Source of the DNA: Micractinium sp. NFX-FRZ | Taxonomy: Eukaryota; Chlorophyta; Trebouxiophyceae; Chlorellales; Chlorellaceae | Assembly (NCBI GenBank): GCA_029339195.1 | Contig: JAPTJF010000004.1 | Location: 310,001-374,000 of the forward strand | Reading direction: 5' to 3' | DNA: 64,000 nt | Shown: one piece after another, positions 21,452 through 29,113 of the stretch | Position numbering within the stretch: the stretch's first letter is position 1 | How the letters are laid out: each line of letters begins with the position of its first letter | The notes under the pieces: generated by a model | Database searches by the model: none | The model's input: the letters and a program-made list of their open reading frames with translations, nothing else | What the model was told of the DNA's origin: nothing | Position numbers and translations under genes: made by a program

Positions 21452-24423
21452 TCATTTCTCGGCGCTCTTTATGTCCTCCGCTGGATCCCTGCTGAGGTCT
21501 GCTCTCAAAAAGGTGCCGGTTTGCGGCACGTCGTAGTCGGTGTGGTGCAGCGCCTGCAGAGAGAGAGTGCGGGCAGGCCAGGGGGCAGGTAGTGCGGGCG
21601 TGAGAGCTAGGATCTCGTGGTGTCTGCTAGGAAGAGGTATCAGTCGCTGGGCAGGTCGTAGCCGGCTCTAGTGGTGCAGAGACTGCAGGGGCTGTTTTTG
21701 AGACCGGAGGGGAAGAAGGAAGGCAGGCCAGGGGGCAGGCCAGCAGGGGGACAGGTGTGAGCGTCCGTGCACAGCAATGCCAGTTGTCAGCGGTGGCTGT
21801 GCAGCCTTTGGCGGTCCATCCAGCAGATGCCCAGCAGGCAAAGGAAGCACCACTGGTACTGCGCCCTGCTGCCCGCGGCTGCCCCAGCTGAGTCGCACGC
21901 CCCTTGTATGCACGATCCCATGTGCACCCTGTGCATGCATCCCATGTATGCACCTCGTGTTACACACCCCGTGCTATGCACCCCACACATACCCCATGCC
22001 GCCCGCTCACCTGTATGAGCGCCCGCCCCTCCAGCAGCACTGCGCGCAGCACATGCCCGCCCTGCGTCTTGTCCTCTGCATGCGCCAAGGTGGCAGACAG
22101 GATGAAAGTGGGGCAGGCGGTGTGCTGAGCTGTCAAGATGGAGCTCCTTGCCTTGCAAATCAGGCTCCTGCCCAGGCAACTTGCGCTGGCCACGTGCACC
22201 GCGAAACTACATGCATGCCAGAGGAGGAGGAGGAGCAGCAGCAGCAGCAGAAGACGAAGAGGAGAAGAGAGGGCAGAGAAGGCAGCCCCACCCCAGGAGC
22301 AATACGGCAGCAACTGTGGCAGCCGAAGCAACACACAGAGTCCGCAGCGGTGGCGGAATCAATACGGCAGGAAAGCAGCGCTAGCGGCGGCAGGGGCGGC
22401 GGCGGCGGGGCGCACCCGACAGGAAGTGGAGGTGCCAGCCTGGCACGGTGAGGGCTGAGCCCACATAGGCGGGGCTCCAGAAGCCCACCAAAGTGCCCGC
22501 CCCCGCCCCTAGATCAAACACTGCCTGCTCTTTAGCTACAGCTGCCAGCGGCCTGCACAGCAGGGGGTGCGTGTGTAGATGGCAGTGACAGGAGGCAGGC
22601 AAGGTGCAGTTCAACAAACTGCCTGCTCGTCTGCTACTGTGCTCGCTTGCTCCTGCACATTTGCTGGCGTGCTTGCTCGCTCACGCATGCCGGCAACGCA
22701 CCCAGACCGCCCGCCCACCCGCCCCGCCCCGCACCTGTTCCCCGCCTGCTTGCGCACCGCCCGCGCGCGCATGCTCTCAAACCGCCCCTCCAGGCGCACA
22801 GCATAGAAGAAGTTGGGTGAGGGGAAGTGCGCCTCCAGCTCTTCCAGCAGCTCCCGCCACTCCAGCCGGCACCCCAGGTGGATGGAGGAGCAGCGCTCGG
22901 GCTTCCAGCGGGTGAGGGTCATGAAGGGCGTCTGGGTGTGGTGGGGCAGGGTGGGGCACAGGAGCAGAAGGGAATGATGGGAGGTCGTACGGGCAAGATG
23001 GGGGGGTGGGGCACAGGAGCAGAAGGGAATGATGGGCGGGCGTATGGGCAAGATGGGAGGGCGTCTGGGGGAGCAGCTCGGGCATCCAGCGACGGAGGGT
23101 GATGAGGAGGGCCTTGGCGGGGAGGGGTGTAGCGGTGGTGGGTGGGGTAGCGGTGTGGGTGTGTGTGCTCCTCCCAAGTATGATCCCCTGACAGGCAACA
23201 ACAGGCATCACATCAAGGCCCCACCTGTGCCGCGGGCACCATTCCCTGGCTGGAACTGCCTGCGCCCATCCCCACCCCCTGCTTTCTCACGTTGGAAAGC
23301 ACACGTGTACTGCGCCCTAAAAGCGGTTCCCACCTTTGCCGAGGGCTCCACCTCGTGGCTGGCCCCGTCGGCTGTCTGCTGGTAGGCCACCCCATCCAGC
23401 ACCACCACCTCCCCATCCAGCTACAGGCGGGCAGGCACAGGAGGGGAGGAGAGGCGCGGAGAGGGACGGGTCAGCTTGGTGGGTGCATTGTGCGCATCCA
23501 GCTGCGGGCGGGCGGGGCAGAGGAGGGGAGAAGCGGGGAGGGACGGGGCAGAGGAGGGGAGAAGCGGGGAGGGCGGGTCAGGTTGAGAGGGGATGCCACG
23601 CGCATGAGGTTCCGTTGCCCACATCAGGACCCACCCAAACCCTGGCATCACCGGGGGGGTGGGGGAGTGGCCCCCACACCCTCCCTGCTTAAAAGCTGCC
23701 GCCCTGCTCCTCACCATGTTGAGCGTGCCCAGCCCAAAGTCGCCCTTCTTGAGCGCCTCCCCCATGGTGGTCTCCCCAGACAGGATGCCCTCCACCAGGC
23801 CAATGATCTGCAGGTAGGGGGAGGGGAGCAGGAAAGTTGTCCCCTTTTGTGGGACAGAATGCCGTAGCCAGGCCGATGCTTTGCGGGTAGTGGGTACCAG
23901 CAAGGGTGCAGGGGATTGAGAGAGGGGGTGAGAGTAGCGGGTGATTGAGGAGCATTGCCCTGGGTCCGTCCTCAGGGCCGGTGATCCAGAGCAGGGGCGG
24001 GGAGGGCATGCACGTAGTAACAGTGCTCAGAGACATCAGGCACTTGCTGAGCAATAGCGTCTCAGCAGCACCCAGGTTCGGATGACCTAGCCAGCAGCAG
24101 GCATGTGCGCGGCAGGCAGGCAAGGCGGCACACAGCAGCGGCGCCCGCGCCCCGCGCCCGATACCCCACCCTGCCCTGTCGCACAGCAGCAGCGCGGCGT
24201 GCTTGCAGCCCCGCAAACCCCTGAATGAGCTCACCGGAGAAGTCAGATGCAGCGCCGCGGACTGGTCCCGCTGTATCAAGCTGCTGCTCCCGCGCCCAAG
24301 GCCCGACAGCGCCCGCCGCAGCTCATTCACAATCACGTCCTCCAGCGTTTGATTCTGCTGCTGGGCCAGCTGCTGAAGGCTTTCCGACAGGTCAGGCGGC
24401 AGGCGCAGCGTGATGTCCCCCAT
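21452..24423 (-). CDS. Alpha-acetolactate decarboxylase with N-terminal RHH-like segment
   Basis: The BudA/AlsD family decarboxylates 2-acetolactate to acetoin. Seven exons (24423-24235, 23807-23715, 23420-23334, 22931-22735, 22552-22416, 22075-22011, 21553-21452) join in frame to 289 residues. The enzyme core is clear: GLVEGILSGETTMGEALKKG, DFGLGTLNMLDGEVVVLDG, TPFMTLTRW, FFYAVRLEGRFESMRARAV, TLVGFWSPAYVG and the metal-binding GWHLHFLS (His-x-His), then GGHVL, which supplies the third His. The C-terminus is DYDVPQTGTFLRADL. Ahead of the core, residues 1-43 (MGDITLRLPPDLSESLQQLA ... VIVNELRRALSG) look like a bacterial Arc/CopG ribbon-helix-helix domain. A possible acceptor just upstream (revcomp ...ctctgcttcag at about 24438) leaves the true start open; 24525 is an in-frame alternative. 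The family is mostly bacterial and fungal, so gene transfer is suspected. Confidence 0.88.
21648..21690 (-). repeat. Intronic copy of the ALDC exon 7 acceptor edge
   Basis: The exon 7 edge (plus-strand gtcgtagtcgg..tggtgcagcgc then ctgcag, 21525-21559) recurs in intron 6 as gtcgtagccgg..tggtgcagaga then ctgcag. The copy is about 120 bases further along and decayed, but the acceptor is intact. Confidence 0.75.
22951..23115 (-). repeat. Tandem repeats and exon-4 edge copy in ALDC intron 3
   Basis: A unit of about 56 bases (gtggggcacaggagcagaag...) occurs twice at 22951-23062. Right after it, 23069-23115 (ggagcagctcgggcatccag ... gaggagggcc) is a decayed copy of the exon 4 start region at about 22882-22931 (ggagcagcgctcgggcttcc ... 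gaagggcgtct). Confidence 0.75.
23402..23560 (-). repeat. Intronic copy of the ALDC exon 3 acceptor edge
   Basis: The exon 3 edge and following intron (plus strand catccag|ctacaggcgggcagg, then an aggaggggag tract) recur about 77-90 bases on as catccag|ctgcgggcgggcgg with the same tract. The tract itself is then repeated once more. Confidence 0.7.
23785..23900 (-). repeat. Intronic copy of the ALDC exon 2 acceptor edge
   Basis: Plus-strand accaggccaatgatctgcag (exon 2 edge, to about 23813) recurs as gccaggccgatgctttgcgg near 23874-23893. It is diverged but followed by the same gtagggg/gtagtgg sequence. Confidence 0.6.
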
Positions 24424-25565
24424 GTCTGAGCGGTTCTGAAGCAGAGGGCTCGACGTGTTGGATGAACGAAAGTGACACGTGTTTAGTGCAGTGACATTTA
24501 ACCTCGCCTGATTGCTCGCCGGCAACGGGTCCTGGCAGCCACAGCGCCTCCCGCCGCCAGCTGGTGCCAGCGGGCGAAGAGAGGAAGTGGTGAAATCAAA
24601 GTCAATGTGGGTGTTGTTGACAAATGGGCACTCAAATCATAGAACGATCGTGTAGAATTCAACGACCATGTCACAGGAATCAAGCTGACCTTGAGCAGGC
24701 ATGCCAACCACCCGGTGCTCCGTCGGAGTGCTGCACACCCCAGGGCGGCTTGCTGCTCTCCAAGCCGACGTATCCTGCAGTGGGACCGGCTGTGACGCAG
24801 TTGCTCCTCAAAGATAGTGTTGCACAGGCAACCTGTTGTGTCATGTCGGTGCCACACGTGCTGCTGCACCCAACACTTGCCTCCCAACAGGCCCTCCCAC
24901 ATCCACCCTGCAATGCACCTCCCTCCCTACAACCTGCTTGCGTAACCCAGCACCTGCTGCAGCATCTGTTGAGAGCTCGACACTGGCACCTGAGCAGCTG
25001 TGCTTACAGGGCAGAATGTGTGCATACGTAAGCGGGGGCCTTCATCGGTGCAACGGGGTTCTCGGTGGGGCTGTCGAAGGAGAGAGCCAAGTACGAGGGC
25101 AAGGAAAGAGGGTGAGAGAGCTACAGTACGAGGGCAAAGGAGAGGGATTCGTGGGGAGCACCCAGGCACAGCTGGCGGAGTGGGCGGCAACGCTGCGTGC
25201 GCTGCGCCGCCGCCCAGTCACCCATGCCGGCGCCGCCTGAGGTGCAATCATTCAGCAGCTCGCTGCGGCACCAGGTCATTGCAATTTGTATCAGCGGCCC
25301 CGAGTAGCTTTCAGTCCCTCGGCGCGCACGCCCTGTTCCGGTGTGGCAAGCCGGCCGAACCTGTGGTGATCCGTCCTTGGTGAGCCTTTGTGAACGCCCC
25401 GAGTGTGTGCTGCAGGACAGACGTGCTGCGAGGGGCGGCGGCAACACGCACCTGGTCCCTCCCTTGGACCGTCCAATGGACGTGGGAACCCATCCTGCTC
25501 AACGCACGGCTGCCCCGTTGACCTCCCTGCTGTGCCAGTTGCAGGTCATCGACTGCCTGTCATTC
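24424..25565. promoter_or_regulatory. Divergent region ALDC / first ankyrin gene
   Basis: About 1.14 kb holds the ALDC promoter and the leader of the ankyrin gene. From about 24800 onward it is nearly identical to 26663-27415 ahead of the second ankyrin gene. Both copies keep an open frame of about 134-139 codons (24836-25240, 26699-27118), with no family resemblance. An acceptor-like tgccagttgcag lies just before the ankyrin start in both copies. Confidence 0.5.
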
Positions 25566-26492
25566 ATGGCGTATGAAGATGACCCCGGCTTCACAGCCAT
25601 GTACAAGGCTATCCAGGAAGGGGGTGTAGCAGAGCTGCAGGCGTTGCTCTCAGCAGCACCGCAGCTAGCAGCCGCCACTGATGCCGTAGGATGGACGCCC
25701 CTGCACCACGCAGCTTTGCAGGAATTTAGTGCCGCCGTGGAGCTCCTCCTTGCGGCCTGGCCAGCCACTGCAGCGTCCCAGACTCCAAACGGCTGCACTC
25801 CTCTCCACCTGGCAGCTGGCGGGCAGCACACAGAGTGCGCCGCTCTTCTGTTGAAAGCAGCGCCAGCCACAGCAACAGCTGTGGATGATCACGGCAGGAC
25901 ACCTTTCCACTACGCATCACAGGAGGGGCGCACCGCCATCATTCAACTTCTGCTGGCAGCAGCGCCCGCCACAGCTGCAGCAGTGGACCATCACAAAAGG
26001 ACGCCGCTTCACTGGGCAGCTTTCGGGGGCCACTCTGCTGCAGCAGAGGCCCTGCTTGCAGCTGCGCCAGCGGTAGCGGAGTCTCAAGATTGCATCGGCT
26101 GGACGCCCCTGGGGCTGGCCTTTGACCAGCACCACATTGCAACCGCCCGCTGCCTCCTTCCCTTTGGCCCAGCACTACGCGTGCTGGCAGCCCTGGCACA
26201 GGCAGGCCAGCCGGCGCTGCCGCTGTTTGTTGACTTTGTCATCGGGCGCCCACCGCTCACGGCCCAGCAGTGGGCGCTGGTGCCGGCGCCGTGCCCCGGC
26301 CTGGCCCGCGCGCTGCCCGCTGCGCTGGCACGCTCCCCCACCCAGGCACGCCAGCTGGTGGCGCACCTGCCAGCTGAGGATGTGCAGCGCCTGCGCACCG
26401 CTGCGCTGTGCCTGGCGCGCGCACAACAGCGCATGCGCATGCCCCTGCCTGCCCCATTGCTGCAGCAGGTGCTGGCCCTGGCCATGGGCTGA
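25566..26492 (+). CDS. Ankyrin-repeat protein, copy 1
   Basis: An intronless frame of 308 residues from MAYEDDPGFTAMYKAIQEGG. About five to six ankyrin repeats occupy residues 10-190; clear ones are GWTPLHHAALQ, GCTPLHLAAGGQH, GRTPFHYASQEG and RTPLHWAAFGGHSAA. A Pro/Ala/Leu-rich C-terminal domain of about 110 residues follows (CLLPFGPALRVLA ... LARSPTQARQLVAHLP ... VQRLRTAALCLARAQQR). That domain is shared with copies 2 and 3 and I cannot name it. There is no signal peptide or membrane span. The role is unknown; ankyrin repeats mediate protein binding. The start was chosen where similarity to copy 2 becomes protein-like; the open frame extends upstream to 25341 and an upstream exon is possible. 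Confidence 0.75.
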   Translation: MAYEDDPGFTAMYKAIQEGGVAELQALLSAAPQLAAATDAVGWTPLHHAALQEFSAAVELLLAAWPATAASQTPNGCTPLHLAAGGQHTECAALLLKAAPATATAVDDHGRTPFHYASQEGRTAIIQLLLAAAPATAAAVDHHKRTPLHWAAFGGHSAAAEALLAAAPAVAESQDCIGWTPLGLAFDQHHIATARCLLPFGPALRVLAALAQAGQPALPLFVDFVIGRPPLTAQQWALVPAPCPGLARALPAALARSPTQARQLVAHLPAEDVQRLRTAALCLARAQQRMRMPLPAPLLQQVLALAMG

Positions 26493-27415
26493 CTCTCATT
26501 GAAGTCCACCCTTTGTTGCCCTTTGCTTTGCCAGATAGGCGCTGCCACGAGCCCGCAACGCATCGCACGAGCGAAAAGCAAACTGTCTGTCCCTGCTTTG
26601 CCACATTGCGCGTTCCCAGTCGTCAGCCTCCCTGGCACCCGTGTGTGCACATGTTGCTTTACCGTTGCTCCTCAAGCTAGTGTTGCACAGGCAACCTGTT
26701 GTGTCATGTCGGTGCCACACGTGCTGCTGCACCCAACACTTGCCTCCCAACAGGCCCTCCCACATCCACCCTGCAATGCACCTCCCTCCCTACAACCTGC
26801 TTGCGTAACCCAGCACCTGCTGCAGCATCTGTTGAGAGCTCGACACTGGCACCTGAGCAGCTGTGCTTACAGGGCAGAATGTGTGCATACGTAAGCGGGG
26901 GCCTTCATCGGTGCAACGGGGTTCGCGGTGGGGCTGTCGAAGGAGAGAGCCAAGTACGAGGGCAAGGAAAGAGGGTGAGAGAGCTACAGTACGAGGGCAA
27001 AGGAGAGGGATGCGTGGGGAGCACCCAGGCACAGCTGGCGGAGTGGGCGGCAACGCTGCGTGCGCTGCGCCGCCGCCCCAGTCACCCATGCCGGAGCCGC
27101 CTGAGGTTCAATCACTGATTCAAGGCAGCAGCTCCCTGCGGCACCAGGTCATTGCATTTTGTATCAGCGGCCCCGAGTAGCTTTCAGCGCACGCCCTGTT
27201 CCGGTGTGGCAAGCCGGCCGATCCTTCCTTGGTGAGCCCTTGTGAACGCCCCGAGTGTGCTGCAGGAAAGACGTGCTGCGAGGGGCGGCGGCAACACGCA
27301 CCTGGTCCCTCCCTTGGACTGTCCAATTCACGTGGGAACCCACCCTGCTCAACGCACGGCTGCCCTGTTGACCTCCCTGCTGTGCCAGTTGCAGGTCATC
27401 GACTGCCTATCATTC
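26493..27415. other. Spacer between ankyrin copies 1 and 2
   Basis: This contains the short 3' region of copy 1 (similar to that of copies 2 and 3: gaagtccaccctttg) and then the duplicated leader of copy 2 from about 26663. No other gene is seen. Confidence 0.55.
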
Positions 27416-28441
27416 ATGGCAGATGAAGATGACCCCGGCTTCACAGCCATGTACAAGGCTATCCAGGAAGGGGGCGTAGCAGAGCTGCAGGCATTGCTCT
27501 CAGCAGCACCGCAGCTAGCAGCCGCCACTGATGCCATAGGATGGACGCCAGTGCACTCTGCAGCTTTCCAGGGGTGTTGTGCCGCCGTGGAGCTCCTCCT
27601 TGCGCACTGGCCAGACACTGCAGCGTCCCAGACTGAGGACGGCTGCACTTCTCTCCACCTGGCAGCTGTCGGGCGGCACCCAGAGTCCGCCGCTCTCCTG
27701 TTGAAGGCAGCGCCAGCCACGGCAACAGCTGTGGATGATCACGGCAGGACGCCGCTCCATTGGGCGGCAGCTGCGGGCCATGCCACTGTGGTGCGGCTCT
27801 TGCTGGCAGCAGCGCCAGGCACAGCGCAGGCCGTGACGCAGCACGGGTGGACACCTCTCCACTACGCATCCCAGCGGGGGCCCATCGACATCATTCAACT
27901 TCTGCTGGCAGCAGCGCCCGCTGCAGCAACAACCGTGGATGTGTACGAAAGGTTGCCTCTTCACTGCGCAGCTGATGGTGACCACTCTGCAGTCGCAGAG
28001 GCCCTGCTGGCAGCTGCGCCATCGGCAGCCGAGGCTGAAGATTTTGACGGCAGGACGCCACTGGAAATTGCCCTTGACCAGCACCACATGTCCACCGCCC
28101 GCTGCCTGCTCCCCTTTGGCCCAGCACTGCGCGTGCTGACAGGCCTGGCACAGGCAGGCCAGCAGGCGCTGCCGTTGTTTGACGATTTCGTCATTGGGCG
28201 CCCACCGCTCATGGCCCAGGAGTGGGCGCTGGTGCCGGTGCCCTGCCCCGGCCTGGCCCGCGCGCTGCCCGCTGCGCTGGCACGCTCCCCCACCCAAGCC
28301 TGCCAGCTGGTGGCGCACCTGTCAGCTGAGGATGTGCAGCGCCTGCGCACCGCTGCGTTGTGCCTGGCGCGCGCCCAACAGCGCACACGTGTGCCCCTGC
28401 CTGCACCGCTGGTGCAGCAGGTGCTGTGCCTGGCGCTCTGA
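27416..28441 (+). CDS. Ankyrin-repeat protein, copy 2
   Basis: Tandem paralogue of copy 1, 341 residues, starting MADEDDPGFTAMYKAIQEGG. It has one more ankyrin unit than copy 1: GWTPVHSAAFQG, GCTSLHLAAVGRH, GRTPLHWAAAAGHATVV, GWTPLHYASQRG, RLPLHCAADGDHSA and GRTPLEIALDQHH. The C-terminal domain (CLLPFGPALRVLTGL ... LVAHLSAEDVQRLRTAALC) is nearly the same as in copy 1. Differences concentrate in the repeat faces, and whole repeats have been rearranged: HYASQ follows a different neighbour in each copy. This suggests unequal exchange within the repeat block, with the flanks kept alike by recent duplication or gene conversion. Function unknown. Confidence 0.75.
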   Translation: MADEDDPGFTAMYKAIQEGGVAELQALLSAAPQLAAATDAIGWTPVHSAAFQGCCAAVELLLAHWPDTAASQTEDGCTSLHLAAVGRHPESAALLLKAAPATATAVDDHGRTPLHWAAAAGHATVVRLLLAAAPGTAQAVTQHGWTPLHYASQRGPIDIIQLLLAAAPAAATTVDVYERLPLHCAADGDHSAVAEALLAAAPSAAEAEDFDGRTPLEIALDQHHMSTARCLLPFGPALRVLTGLAQAGQQALPLFDDFVIGRPPLMAQEWALVPVPCPGLARALPAALARSPTQACQLVAHLSAEDVQRLRTAALCLARAQQRTRVPLPAPLVQQVLCLAL

Positions 28442-29113
28442 TTGAGTCCACCCTTTGCTTTGCCAGATGGTTGTATCCGCATCGCTGCCATGGCCGCGCA
28501 ATGCATTGCTGCAAGTGGCGCAGAGCAAACCGTTCTGCACACCCTGCCCCTGCTCTGCCACCTTTTCTGTTCTGGTGCGCTCAACCTCCCCCTATCTGTG
28601 TGACACAACTTCCTTGAACGCCGCTCCCCAGCGCTGCGAAGCACAGGCAACCTGGCCTGCTGCTGCTAGTGCTGCATCCAACGGCTCCCTTTGGCGGGCC
28701 CTCCCATATCCTGCCTGCACCGCCTCCCCTTTCAACATGCTGCCCCTCAACCCAGCACCTGCAGTGGCTTGCTACCAGACATGCGCGGTGGCTGTACTTA
28801 CAGGCCTGGGAATATGTGCATAGGTACCGGGGGCAGTCGCCGGTGCAAGGGGGTCCCTGGTCGGGCAGTCTGAGTCAAGGCACGGTGGTTGGGGTGGGGG
28901 TCAGGGTGTTGGTAGAGAGAGAAAGTCAGAAGGCCAAAGGAGGAGGACGGGAGGAGAGTGAGAGAGGGGGACAGGGAGGTAGGAGCAACGCCAACGGGGG
29001 ACAGCCATCTCTCCTCCTCTCTCCTCCCGGCGAGGAAGTGCGGTGGCCTCCGCTCTTCCTTTGTGTTGAGTTGTTGCGGGCAAGCTCAGCTCAGCGCAGC
29101 GCGTCCACACGGC
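28442..29113. other. Decayed third ankyrin leader and 3' region of the Alfin gene
   Basis: From about 28620 to 28920 the sequence follows the order of the ankyrin leaders (cacaggcaacctg, tgctgc.ccaac, ggccctccca, aacccagcacctgc, acaggcctgggaatatgtgcata, gtgcaa.gggg). It is much diverged and no ankyrin coding part follows. A minus-strand TGTAA at 28798-28802 could end the Alfin transcript. Confidence 0.6.
28798..28802 (-). terminator. Putative TGTAA polyadenylation signal of the Alfin-like gene
   Basis: Minus-strand TGTAA about 310 bases after the stop at 29114. Position-based. Confidence 0.35.

Larger units (their letters stand above)
24800..28441 (+). repeat. Tandem segmental duplication of ankyrin genes, about 1.85 kb unit
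   Basis: The block 24800-26492 is repeated at 26663-28441 with an offset of 1850-1863 bases. The leader sequences are almost base-for-base identical apart from small indels, whereas the ankyrin coding parts have diverged and differ by one repeat. A third, much decayed leader lies at about 28620-28920. Confidence 0.92.
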
